From Aristolochia californica (lineage: Eukaryota > Streptophyta > Magnoliopsida > Piperales > Aristolochiaceae), in NCBI GenBank assembly GCA_029961685.1, contig JARWKL010000008.1:24749119-24813118 (forward strand): a stretch of 64,000 nt of DNA, given 5' to 3'. The notes beneath the pieces were generated by a model, which had not been told where the DNA came from, did not search any database, and saw only the letters and a program-made list of their open reading frames with translations. Positions 50,741-63,560 of this stretch are shown here, one piece after another (position 1 is the first letter of the stretch; each line of letters begins with the position of its first letter). The position numbers and the translations under genes were made by a program.

Positions 50741-53700
50741 ATGTTGTTGGATATTTACTAGAGCCAAACAACCCACTTTTTGCCAATCCGTAAAAATCTC
50801 AGATACTTTTTGGAATTACCTCTCTCTGCATTTGTGCATTTCAATTTTGGATGTTCAAATTTTTTTTCAAATCCAAACATGAGTTTTCACTCTCCCATTT
50901 TTCTAGTAAACAAAAAAGATATAAGTAAATAGATCGCAACAAAATGAAAATTTTATAGTTCATGTATGCAAAAAAATCTGAATACTTTTATAAATGTAAG
51001 TGAAGAAAATTGTTTCACGAACTAAAAATGAACTCCAAAGTTTTGTTATGCATGTTTGGGAAATTCCAAGTGTACAACCCCTAATAAAAGCTTGGAGGAA
51101 TTTTATAGGAAAGAGACTTCTAATTGATCTTAACAAGTTTTAAATGTGGTGGATATGCATGCAAGAAACATGTTGAGGATGCAAGTAATCTAATGATCCA
51201 AAAATTTCTAGGAGTAGAAAAAATAAAATTCTCAAATTAACATGTGGTTGGATATTTACCAGAGCCAGACAACCCACTTTTTGCCTATCCTTAAAGATCC
51301 CAAATTCTTTTTGGAGTTATCTCTCTCAGCATTTGTGCATTTCCATTTTGGATGTTCAAATTTTTTTTTAGATCCAAACTTGAGTTTAAACTCTTTGATT
51401 TTTCTCGTAAGCGAGAACGATATAAGGCAAATAGATCACAAAAAATTGAAAATCTAAGAATTTATGTATGCAAAAAAATTTGAAAGCTATAATATATGTG
51501 AGTGAAGAAAATTATTTCTTGCACTTAAAATGTACACCAAAGTTTTGTTATCCATGTTTTGGAAATTCCACTAGTACAACCGCTAATAATAGCTTGGTGG
51601 AATTTTTTAGGAAAGACACTTCTAACTTATCCTAACATGTTTTAAATGTGGTGGATATGCATGCCAGAAACATGTTGAGGATGCTAGTGACCTAATGATC
51701 CAAAATTTTCAATGAGTAGAAAAAATCGAATTCACAAGTTAACGGGTGGTTGGATATTTACCAGAGTCAAACAACCCACTTTTTGCCTATCCTCAAAAAT
51801 CACCGATTCTTTTTGGAATTATCACTCTCAACATTTGTGCATTTCCATTTTGGATGTTCAAATTGTTTTTTTCATATCCAAACTTGAGTTTTCACTCTCC
51901 GATTTTTCTTGTAAGCAAAAACGATATAAGGCAAATAGATCGCAACAAAATGAAAATTTAAGAATTCATGTATGCAAAAAAATTTGAAAACTATAATAAA
52001 TGTGAGTGAGGAAAATTATTTCATGCACTAAAAATCAACTCCAAAGTTTCGTTATCCTTGTTTTAGAAATTCCACTAGTACAACCCCTAATAATAGCTTG
52101 GTGGAATTTATTAGGAAAGAGACTTCTAACTGACCCTAACATGCTTTAAATGTGGTGGATATGCTTGCCAGAAACATTTTGAGCATGCAAGTGACCTAAT
52201 GATCCAGAAATTTCAATGAGTAGAAAAAATCAAATTCTCAAGTTAACGTGTGGCTGGATATTTACCAGAGCCAAACAACCCACTTTTTGCCTATCCTTAA
52301 AAATCACAGATACTATTTGGAATTATCTGTCTCAGCATATGTGCATATCCATTTTGGATGTTCAAATTTTTTTTTCAGATCCGAACTTGAGTTTTCACTC
52401 TCCGATTTTTATCGTAAGCAAAAACGATATAAGGCAAATAGATCGCAACAAAATTAAATTTTAAGAATTCATGTATGCAAAAAAAATTTGAAAACTATAA
52501 TAAATGTGAGTGAAGAAAATTATTTCATGCACTAAAAAGGAACTCCAAAGTTTTGTTATCCATGTTTTGGAAATTCCACTTGTACAACCCCTAATAATAG
52601 CTTGGTGGAATTTTTTAGGAAAGAGACTTCTAACTGATCCTAACATGTTTTAAATGTGGTGGATATGCATGCCAGAAACATTTTGAGCAAGCAATTGACC
52701 TAATGATCCAGATATTTTAATGAGTAGAAAAAATCAAATTCTCAAGTTAACGTGTGGTTGGATATTTACCAGAGCCAAACAGCCCACTTTTTGCCTAACC
52801 TTAAAAATTACAGATACTTTTTGGAATTATCACTCTCGGGATTTGTGCATTTCCATTTTGGCTGTTGAAATTTTTTTTAAGATCCAAACTAGAGTTTTCA
52901 CTCTCTGATTTTTCTCGTAGGTAAAAACGGTATAAGGCAAATAGATCGCAACAAAATGAAAAATTAAGAATTCATGTATGCAAAAAAATTTGAAAACAAT
53001 AATAAATGTGAGTGAAGAAAATTATTTCATGGACTAAAAATGAACTCCAAAGTTTTGTTATCCATGTTTTGGAAATTCCACTAGTACAACCCCTAATAAT
53101 AGCTTGGTGGAATTTTTTAGGAAATAGACTTCTAACTGATCCTAACATGTTTTAAATGTGGTGGATATGCATGCAAGATACATGTTGAGCATGCACGTGA
53201 CCTAATGATCCACAAATTTCAATGAGTAGAAAAAATCAAATTTTCAATTTAACGTGTTGTTGGATATTTACCAGATCAAAACAACCTACTTTTTGCCTAT
53301 CCTTAAAAATCACAGATACTTTTTGGAAATATCTCTCTCAGCTTTTGTGCATTTCCATTTTGGATGTTCAAATTTTTTTTCAGATCGAAACTTGAGTTTT
53401 CTCTCCCCCATTTTTCTCGTAAACAAAAAAGATATAAGGCAAATAGATCGCTAGAAAAGAAAATTTTTAGAGCTCATGTTTGTTAAAAAATTTGAAAACT
53501 TTAATAAATGTAAGTGAAGAAAATTATTTCATACACTAAAATTGAACTCCAAAGTTTTGTTATCCATGTTTGGGAAATTTCAATAGTGCAACCCCAAATA
53601 ATAGCTTGGTGGAATTTTATAGTAACGAGACTTCTAACTGAGCCTAACATGTTTTAAATGTGGTGGATATGCATGCCAGAAACAAGTTGAGAATGGAAGT

Positions 53701-53752
53701 GACCTAATGATCCAAAAATTAGGAGTAGAAAAAATCAAATTTAAAATTTAAC
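50741..53752 (+). repeat. U, four R units, then T/S chimera
   Basis: Unit starts are 50741 (U), 51242, 51744, 52248, 52752 (all R) and 53254 (T/S). The R units share CTCTCCGATTTTT-like, CGTAAGCAAAAACG, TAAGAATTCATG, CATGTTTTGGAAATTCC and GGAATTTTTTAGGAAAG. Four consecutive R units point to single-unit amplification inside the HOR. Confidence 0.8.
53254..53752 (+). repeat. Chimeric unit, T-type start and S-type end
   Basis: The first half has CAGATCAAAACAACC, GGAAATATCTC, CAGATCGAAACTTGAG and GCTCATGTTTG, as in T unit 55641. The last part has ATAGTGCAACCCCAAATAAT, AACAAGTTGAGAATGGAAG and AAAAATTAGGAGTAG, as in S units. The switch lies between about 53530 and 53585. Confidence 0.75.
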
Positions 53753-54755
53753 GTGTGGTTGGATATTTACCAGAGCCAAACAACCCACTTTTTGCCTATC
53801 CTTAAAAATGACAGATACTTTTTGGAATCATTTCTCTCAGCCTTTGTGCATTTCCATTTGGATGTTCAAATTTTTTTTTCAGATCTAAACTTTAGTTTTC
53901 ACTCTCCGATTTTTATCGTAACCAAAAACGATTTAAGGCAAATAGATAGCAACAAAATGAAAATTTAAGAATTCTTGTTAGCAAAAAAATTTGAAAACTA
54001 TAATCAATGTGAGTGAAGAAAATTATTTCTTGCACTAAAAAAGCACTCTAAAGTTTTATTATCCATGTTTTTGAAATTCCACTAGTACAACCCCTAATAA
54101 TAGCTTGGTGAATTTTTTTAGGAAAGAGACTTCTAACTGATCCTAACATGCTTTAAATGTGGCGGATATGCTTGCCAGAAACATGTTGAGCATGCAAGTG
54201 ACCTAATAATCCAAAAATTTCAATTAGTAAAAAAAATCAAATTCTCAAGTCAACGTGTGGTTGGATATTTATCAAAGCCAAACAACCCACTTCTTGCCTA
54301 TCCTTAAAAATCACAGATACTTTTTGGAATTATCATTCTCAGCATTTGTGCATTTCCATTTTGGATGTGCAATTTTTTTTCTGATTGAAACTTGAGTTTT
54401 CACTCTCCCGTTTTTCTCGTAAACAAAAAAGATATAAGGCAAATAGAACGCAACAAAATAAAAATTTTAGAGCTCATGTTTGCAAAACAATTAGAAAAAT
54501 TTAATAAATGTAAGTGAAAAAAATTATTTCAGTTACTAAAAATGAACTCGAAAGTTTTGTTGCCCGTGTTTGGGAAATTCCACTTGTACAACCCCTAATA
54601 ATAGCTTGGTGGAATTTTATAGGAAAGAGACTTCTAAATTATCCTAAAATGTTTTAAATGTGGTGGATATGCAAGCCAGAAACATGTTGAGGATGCAAGT
54701 GACTTAATGATCCAAAAATTTAAAGTAGTAGAAAAAATTAAATTCTCAAGTTAAC

Positions 54756-55138
54756 ATGAGGTTGGATATTAACCAGAGCCAAACAACCCACTTTTTGCTT
54801 TTTCTCGAAAAAAAATGATGTAAGGGAAATAGATCGCAACAAAATGAAAATTTTAGAGCTCATCTATGAAAAAAATTTTGAAATCTATTATGAATGTAAG
54901 TGAAAACATTTATTTCACGAACTAAAAATGAACTTCAACCTTTTATTATCCATGTTTGGGAAATTGCACCAGTGCAACCCCAAATAGTAGCTTGGTGAAA
55001 TTTTATAGGAAAGAGACTTCTAACTAATCCTAACAAGTTTTAAATGTGGTGGATATACGTGCCAGAAAAAAGTTGAGGATGGAAGTCACCTAATGATCCA
55101 AAAATTAGGAGTAGAAAAAATCAAATTCAAAAGTTAAC
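54756..55138 (+). repeat. S-type unit with ~115-bp deletion
   Basis: The unit reads ACTTTTTGCTTTTTCTCG at about 54790-54807, jumping from the ACTTTTTGC of +35 to the TTTTTCTCG of about +158. About 115 bp are gone, which fits the 383-bp length. Short T runs flank both break ends. Confidence 0.87.
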
Positions 55139-58100
55139 GAGTGGTTGGATATTTACGAGAGCCACACAACCCACTTTTTGCCTATCCTTAAAAATCATAG
55201 ATACTTTTTGGAATTATCTCTCTCAGCATTTGAGCGTTTCAATTTTGGATGTTCAAATTTTTTTTTCAGATCCATACTTGAGTTTTAACACTCTGATTTT
55301 TCTCGTAAGCAAAAATGATAAAAGGCCAATAGATCACAAAAAAATGAAAATTTAAGAATTCATGTATGCAAGAAAACTTGAAACCTATAATAAATGTGAG
55401 TGAAGAAAATTATTTCATGCACTAAACATGAACTCCAAATTTTTGTGATAAGTGTTTTGGAAATTCCACTAGTACAACCCCTAATAATAACTTGGTGGAA
55501 TTTTTTAGGAAAGAGACTTCTAACTGATCCTAACATGTTTTAAATGTGGTGGATATGCATGCCAGAAACATTTTGAGCATGCAAGTAACCTAATGATCCA
55601 GAAATTTCAATGAGTAGAAAAATCAAATTCTCAAGTTAACGTGTTGTTGGATATTTACCAGATCCAAACAACCTACTTTTTGCCTATCCTTAAAAATCAC
55701 AGATACTTTTTTGGAAATATCTCTCTCAGCATTTGTGCATTTCCATTTTGGATGTTCAAATTTTTTTCAGATCGAAACTTGAGTTTTCTCTCTCCCATTT
55801 TTCTCGTAAACAAAAAAGATATAAGGCAAATAGATCGCAACAAAATGAAAATTTTAGAGATGATGTTTGTCAAAACATTTGAAAAATTTAATAAATGTAA
55901 GTGAAGATAATTATTTCACGCACTAAAATTGAACTCCAAAGTTTTGTTATCCATGTTTGGAAAATTCCACTAGTACAACCCCTAATAATTGCTTGGCGGA
56001 ATTTTATTGGAAAGAGACTTCTAACTGATCCTAACATGTTTTAAATGTGGGGGATATGCATGCCAGAAAAACGTTGAGGATGCAAGTGACCTAATGTTCC
56101 AAAAATTTCATGTAGTAGAAAAAATTAAATTCCCAAGTTAACTTGTGGTTGGATATTTACCAGAGCCAAACAGCCCACTTTTTGCCTAACCTTAAAAATC
56201 TCAGATACTTTTAGGAATTATCTCTCTCAACATTTGTGCATTTCCATTTTTGATGTTCAAATTTTTTTTTCAGATCTAAACTTGAGTTTTCACTCTCCGA
56301 TTTTTATCGTAAGCAAAAATGATATCAGGCAAATAGATCGCAACAGAATGAAAATTTACGAATTCTTGTATGCAAAAAAATTTGAAAACTATAATAAATA
56401 TGAGTGAAGAAAATTATTTCTCTGCACTAAAAATGAACTCTAAAGTTTAGCCATCCATGTTTTGGAAATTCCACTAGTACAACCACTAATAATAGCTTAG
56501 AAGAATTTTTTAGGAAAGAGACTTCTAACTGATCCTAACATGTTTTAAATGTGGTGGATATGCATGCACGAAACATGGTGAGCATGCAAGCTAATGATCC
56601 AGAAATTTCAATTAGTAGAAAAAATCAAATTCTCAAGTCAACGTGTGGTTGGATATTTACCAGAGCCAAACAACCCACTATTTGCCTATCCTTAAAAATC
56701 ACAGATACTTTTTGGAATTATCTCTCTCAGCATTTGTGCATTTCCATTCTGGATGTACAATTTTTTTTCAGATCGAAACTTGAGTTTTCACTCTCCCATT
56801 TTCTCGTAAACAAAAAACATATAAAGCAAAAAGATCGCAACAAAATAAAAAATTTAGAGCTCATGTTCGCAAAAAATTTGAAAAATTTAATAAATGTAAG
56901 TGAAGAAAATTATTTCACTCACTAAAAATGAACTCTAAAGTTTTGTTATCCGTGTTTGTGAAATTCCACTTGTACAACCCCTAATAATAGCTTAGTGGAA
57001 TTTTATAGGAAAGAGACTTCTAAATTATCCTAACATGTTTTAAATGTGGTGGATATGCAGGCCAGAAACATGTTGAGGATGCAAGTGAAATAATGATCCA
57101 AAAATTTAAAGTAGTAGAAAAAATTAAATTCTCAAGTTAACGTGTGGTTGGATATTTACCAGAGCCAAACAACCCACTTTTTTCCTATCCCTAAAAATCA
57201 CAGATACTTTTTGGAATTACGTCTCTCAGCATTTCTGTATTTCCATTTTGGATGTTAATTTTTTTTTTAGATCCAAACTTGTGTTTTCAGTCTCGTATTT
57301 TTCTCGAATAAAAAACGATATAAGGCAAATAGATCGCAACAAAATGAAAATTTTAGTGCTCATCTATGCAAAAAAATTTGAAATCTGCTATAAATGTAAG
57401 TGAAGAAATTTATTTCATGAACTAAAAATGAACTCCAACGTTTTGTTATCCATGTTTGCTAAATTCCACTAGTGCAACCCCAACTAATAGCTTGGTGCAA
57501 TTTTATTGGAAAGAGACTTCTATCTAATCCTAACATGTTTTGAATGTGGTGGATATGCAAGCCAGAAGATAGTTGAGGATGGAAGTGACCTAATGATCCA
57601 AAAATTAGGAGTAGAAAAAATCAAATTCAAAAGTTAATGTGTGGTTGGATATTTACCAGAGCCAAACAACCCACTTTTTGCCTGCACATAAAAATCACAG
57701 ATACTTTTTGGAATTATCTCTCTCAGCATTTGTGCATTTCGATTTTGGATGTTCAAATATTTTTTTTCAGTTCCAAACTTGAGTTTTCACTCACCGATTT
57801 TTCTCGTAAGTAAAAACGATATAAGGCAAATAGATCGCAACAAAATGAAAATTTAAGAATTCATGTATGCAAAAAAATTTGAAAACTATAATAAATGTGA
57901 GTGAAGAAAATTATTTCATGCACTAAAAAGGAACTCCAAAGTTTTGTTATCCATGTTTTGGAAATTCCACTTGTACAACCCCTAATAATAGCTTGGTGGA
58001 ATCTTTTAGGAAAGAGACTTCTAACTAATCCTAACATATTTTAAATGTGGTGGATATGCATGCCAGAAACTTTTGAGCATGCAAGTGACCTAATGATCCA

Positions 58101-58141
58101 GAAATTTTAATGCGTAGAAAAAATCAAATCCTCAAGTTAAC

Positions 58142-58670
58142 ATGTGGTTGGATATTTACCAGAGCCAAACAACCACTTTTTGCCTAACCTTAAAAATCAC
58201 AGATACTTTTTGCCTATCCTTAAAAATCAGAGATACTTTTTGGAAATATCTCTCTCAGTATTTGTGCATTTCCATTTTGGATGTTCAATTTTTTTGAGAT
58301 CGAAACTTGAGTTTTCTTTCTCCGATTTTTCTAGTAAACAGAAAAGATATAAGGCAATTAAATCGCAACAAAAAGAAAATGTTAGAGCTCATGTTTGCAT
58401 AAAAATTTGAAAAATTTAAGAAATGTAAGTAGAGAAAATTATTTCACGCACTAAAAATGAACTCCAAAGTTTTGTTATCCATGTTTGGGAAATTCCACTT
58501 GTACAACCCCTAATAATAGCTTGGCAAAATTTTATAGGAAAGAGACTTATAACTGATCCTAACATGTTTTAAATGTGGTGGATATGCTGGCCAAAAACTT
58601 GTTGCGGATGCAAGTGACCTAATGATCCAAAATTTTCAAGTTGTAGAAAAAATTAAATTCTCAACTTAAC
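58142..58670 (+). repeat. Unit with 30-bp internal tandem duplication
   Basis: This is the longest unit, 529 bp. The segment 58175-58204 is repeated with two mismatches as 58205-58234, followed by a third ACTTTTT. In ordinary units ACTTTTT occurs twice 30 bp apart, so the duplication is one extra period of that spacing. Confidence 0.92.
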
Positions 58671-60165
58671 GTGTGGTTGGATATTTACCAGAGCCAAACA
58701 ATCCAATTTTTGCCTATCCCTAAAAATCACAGATACTTTTTGGAATTATCTCTCTCTGCATTTGTGCAGATTTTTGGATGTTAAATTTTCTTTCAGATCC
58801 CAACTTGAGCTTTCAGTCTCCTATTTTTTTGTAAAAAAAAAAAGATATAAGGCTAACAGATCGCAACAAAATGAAAATTTTGGAGCTCATCTAAGCAAAA
58901 AAATTTGAAAGCTATTATAAATGTACGTGAAGAAATTTATTTCACGAACTAAAAATGAACTCCAAAGTTTTGTTACCCATGTTTGGAAAATTCCATTAGT
59001 GCAACCCCTAATAATAGCTTGGTGGAATTTTATCGGAAAGAGACTTCTAACTGATCCTAACATGTTTTAAATGTGGTGGATATGCATGCCAGAAACAAGT
59101 TGAGGATGGAAGTGACCTAATGATTCAAAAATTAGGAGAAGAAAAAATCAAATTCAAAAGTTAACGTGTGGTTGGATATTTACCAGAGCCAAACAACCCA
59201 ATTTTTGCATATCCCTAAAAATCACAGATAATTTTTGGAATTATCTCTCTCAGCATTTGTGCATTTCCATTTTGGATGTTAAAATTTTTTTTCAGATCCA
59301 AACTTGAGCTTTCAGTCTCATATTTTTCTCGTAAAAAAAAAAGATATAAGGCAAACAGATATCAACAAAATGAAAATTTTAGAGCTCATCTATGCAAAAA
59401 AATTTGAAAGCTATTATAATGGTACGCAAAAAAATTATTTCACAAACTAAAAATCACCTCCAAAGTTTTGTTATTCAAGTTTGGGAAATTCCACTAGTGC
59501 AACCCCTAATAATTGCAAGGTGGAATTTTAGAGGAAAAAGACATCTAACTAATCCTAACATGTTTTAAATGTGGTGGATATGCATGCCAAAAACAAGTTG
59601 AGGATGGAAGTGACCTAATGATCCAAAAATTAGGAGTAGAAAAAATCAAATTCAAAAGTTAACGTGTGGTTGGATATTTACCAGAGCCAAACAACCCACT
59701 TTTTGCCTATCATTAAAAATCACAGATACATTTTGGAATTATCTCTCTCAGCATTTGTGCATTTCCATTTTGGATGTTCAATTTTTTTTTCAGATCTAAA
59801 CTTGAGTTTTCACTCTCCGATTTTTCTCGCAAGTAAAAATGATATAAGGCAAATAGATCTCAACAAAATTAAAATTTAACAATTTATGTATGCAAAAAAA
59901 ATTGAAAACTATAATAAATGTGAGTGAAGAAAATTATTTCATGCACTAAAAATCTTTTCCAAAGTTTTGTGATCAGTGTTTTGGAAATTCCACTAGTACA
60001 ACCCCTAATAATAGCTTGGTGGAATTTTTTACGAAAGAGACCTCTAACTGATCCTAACATGTTTTAAATGTGGTGGTTGTGCATGCCAGAAACATTTTGA
60101 GCATGCAAGTGACCTAATGATTCAGAAATTTCAATCAGTAGAAAAAATCAAATTCTCAAGTTAAC

Positions 60166-60637
60166 GTGTGGTTGGATATTTACCAGAGCCAAACAACCCA
60201 CCTTTTGGAATTATCTCTCCCAACATTTGTGCATTTCCTTTTTGGATGTTCAATTTTTTTTTCAGATCCAAACTTGAGTTTTCACTCTCCGATTTTTATC
60301 GTAAGCAAAAAAGATATAAGGCAAATAGATCGCTACAAATTGAAAATTTTAGAATTCATGTATGCAAAAAAAATTTAAAACTTTAATAAATATGAGAGAA
60401 GAAAATTAATTCGTGCACTAAAAATGAACTCCAAAGTTTTGTTATCCATGTTTTGGAAATTCCACAAGTACAACCCCTAATAATAGCTTGGTGGAATTTT
60501 TTAGGAAAGTGACTTCAGACTGATCCTAAAATGTTTTAAATGTGGTGGATATGCATGCCAGAAACATTTTGAGCATGCAAGTGACCTAATGATCAAGAAA
60601 TTTTAATGCGTAGAAAAAATCAAATTCTCAAGTTAAC
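60166..60637 (+). repeat. R-type unit with 30-bp deletion between ACTTTTT motifs
   Basis: The unit reads AACCCACCTTTTGGAATT at 60195-60212, joining the first ACTTTTT directly to the GGAATT that normally follows the second. The loss is 30 bp and is the reciprocal of the duplication in unit 58142. One T has also changed to C. Confidence 0.9.
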
Positions 60638-62141
60638 GTGGTTGGATTTTTTACAAGAGCCAAACAACCCACTTTTTGGCTTTCCTTAAAAATCAAAGAT
60701 ACTTTTTGGAATTATCTCTCTCAGCATTTCTTCATTTCCATTTTGGATGTTCAAATTTATTTTTCAGATCCAAACTTGAGTTTTCACTCTCCCATTTTTA
60801 TCATAAGCAAAAACGATATAAGGAAAATAGATCGCAAGAAAATGAAAATTTAAGAATTCATGTATGGAAAAATATTTGAAAACTATAATAAATTTGAGTA
60901 AAGAAAATTATTTCTTAAACTAAAAATGAATTCCAAAGTTTTGTTATCCATGTTTTGGAAATTCCATTAGTACAACCCTTAATAATAGCTTGGTGCAATT
61001 TTTTAGGAAAGAGACTTCTGACTGATCCAAACATGTTTTAAATGTGGTGGATATGCATGCCAGAAACATGTTGAGCATGCAAGTGACCTAATGATCCAGA
61101 AATTTCAATTAGTAGAAAAAATCAAATTCTCAAGTCAACGTGTGGTTGGATATTTTACCAGAGCCAAACAACCCACTTTTTGCCTATCCTTAAAAATCAC
61201 AGATACTTTTTTGAATTATCACTCTCAGCATTTGGGCATTTCCATTTTGGATGCTAAAATTTTTTTCAGATCCAAACTTGAGTTTTCAATCTCGTATTTT
61301 TCTCGAATAAAAATATGATTTAAGGAAAATAGATCGCAGCAAAATGAAAAATTTTAGAGCTCATCTATGCAAAATGTTTTTAAAGATATTATAAATGTAA
61401 GTGAAGAAATTTATTTCACGAACTAAAAATGAACTCCAACGTTTTTTTATCCATGTTTGGAAAATTCCCCTAGTGCAACCCCAAATAATAGCTTGGTGGA
61501 ATTTTATTGGAAAAAGACTTCTAACTGATCCTAACATGTTTTAAATGTGGTGGACATGCATGCCTGAAACAAGTTGAGGATGGAAGTGACCTAATGATCC
61601 AAAAATTAGGAGTAGAAAAAATCAAATTCAAAAGTTAATGTGTGGTTGGATATTTAACAGAGCCAAACAACCCACTTTTTGCTTATCCTTAAAAATCACA
61701 GATACTTTTTGGAATTATCTCTTTCAGCATTTGTGCATTTCTATTTTGGATGTTCAATTTTTTTTTCAGATCCATACTTGTGTTTTCACTCTCCAATTTT
61801 TCTCGTAAGGACAAATAATAGAAGGCAAATAGATCGCAACAAAATGAAAATTTAAGAATTCATATATGCTAAAAAATTTGAAACCTATAATAAATGTGAG
61901 TGAAGAAATTTATTTCAAGCACTAAAAATGATCTCCAAATTTTTATTATCCATGTTTTGGAAATTCCACTTGTACAACCCCTAATAATAACTTGGTGGAA
62001 TTTTTTAGGAAAGAGACTTCTAACTAATCCTAACATGTTTTAAATGTGGTGGATATGCATGCCAGAAAGATGTTGAGCATACAAGTGACCTAATGATCCA
62101 GAAATTTCAATCAGTAGAGAAAATCAAATTCTCAATTTAAT

Positions 62142-62555
62142 GTGTTGTTGGATATTTACCAGATCCAAACAACCTACTTTTTCAGATCGAAACTTGAGTT
62201 TTCTCTCTCCCGTTTTTCTCGTAAACAAAAAAGATATAAGGCAAATAGATCGCAGCAAAATGAAAATTTTAGAGCTCATGTTTGCAATAAAATTTGAAAA
62301 CTTTAATAAATGTAAGTGAAGAAAATTATTTCATGCACTAAAAATGAACTCCAAAGTTTTGTTATCCATGTCTGGGAAATTCCACTTGTAGAACCCCTAA
62401 TAGCTTGGCAGAATTTTATAGGAAAGAGATTTCTAAGTGATCCTAACATGTTTTAAATGTGGTGGATATGCAGGCCAAAAACTTGTTGAGGATGCAAGTG
62501 ACCTATTGATAAAAAAAATTACAAGTTGAAGAAAAAATTAAATTCTCAACTTAAC
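62142..62555 (+). repeat. T-type unit with ~87-bp deletion across T runs
   Basis: The sequence reads CCTACTTTTTCAGATCGAAAC at about 62172-62192: the T run after ACC-TAC has been joined to the T run before CAGATC, losing about 87 bp. The 414-bp unit length agrees. Confidence 0.88.
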
Positions 62556-63560
62556 GTGTGGTTGGATATTTACCAGAGCCAAACAACCCACTTTTTGCCT
62601 ATCATTAAAAATCACAGATACTTTTTGGAATTATCTCTCTCAGCATTTTTTCATTTCCATTTTGGATGTTCAAATTTTATTTTCAGATCCAAACTGGAGT
62701 TTTCACTCTCCGATTTTTCTCGTAAGCAAAAAAGATATAAGGCAAATAGATCGCAACAAAATGAAAATTTAAGAATTCATGTAGGCAAAAAAATTTGAAA
62801 TCTATAATAAATGTGTGTGAAGAAAATTATTTCATGCACTAAAAATCAACTCCAAAGTTTTGTGATCAGTGTTTTGGAAATTCCACCAGTACAATCCCTA
62901 ATAATAGCTTGGTGGAATTTTTAGGAAAGAGACTTCTAACTGATCCTAGCATGTTTTAAATGTGGTGGATATGCATGCCAGAAACATTTTGAGCATGCAA
63001 GTGACCTAATGATTTAGAAATTTCAATGAGTAGAAAAAATCAAATTCTCAAGTTAACGTGTTGCTGGATATTTACCAGAGCCAAACAACCCACTTTTTCC
63101 CTATCCTTTAAAATTACATATACTTTTTGGAATTATCTCTCTTAGCATTTGTGCATTTCCATTTTGGATGTTCAAAATTTTTTTTCATAACCAAACTTGA
63201 ATTTTCACACTCCGATTTTTATCGTAAGCAAAAATGATATAAGGCTAATAGATCGCAACAAAATGAAAATTTTAGAATTCATGTATGCAAATAAATTTTA
63301 AAAATATAATAAATGTGAGTGAAGAAAATTAATTCATGCACTAAAAATGAACTCCAAAGTTTTGTTATCCAAGATTTGGAAATTCCACTAGTACAACCCC
63401 TAATAATAGCTTGGTGGAATTTTTTAGGAAAGAGATTTCAGACGGATCCAAAAATGTTTTAAATGTAGTGGATATGCATGCCAGAAACATTTCTAGCATG
63501 CAAGTGAGCTACTGATCCAGAAATTTTAATGAGTTGAAAAAATCAAATTCTCAAGTTAAC

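Larger units (their letters stand above)
53753..59663 (+). repeat. R-T-S repeats (RTS, RT, RTS, RTSS)
   Basis: Unit starts are 53753 R, 54255 T, 54756 S; 55139 R, 55641 T; 56143 R, 56643 T, 57142 S; 57639 R, 58142 T, 58671 S, 59166 S. R units carry GAATTC near 53966, 55355, 56358 and 57856. T units carry GATCGAAAC and GCTCATGTTTGC-like marks. S units end in AAAAATTAGGAG(T/A)AG. T follows every R in this interval, while S is sometimes skipped or doubled. Confidence 0.82.
59664..63560 (+). repeat. R-dominated array segment
   Basis: Unit starts are 59664 R, 60166 R, 60638 R, 61140 S, 61640 R, 62142 T, 62556 R and 63058 R. R marks are AATTTAAGAATTC or TTTTAGAATTCATG, CCGATTTTT and TTTTGGAAATTCC. 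Only one S and one T unit interrupt the R units. Unit 60166 has a 30-bp deletion and 62142 an 87-bp deletion. Confidence 0.8.

Noticed and set aside
56551..56925. Longest forward reading frame (124 codons)
   Set aside because: It is the recurrent repeat frame extended upstream because this unit lost 5 bp (GCAAGCTAATG in place of GCAAGTGACCTAATG). It has no homologue I recognise and is not shared as a longer frame by other units.
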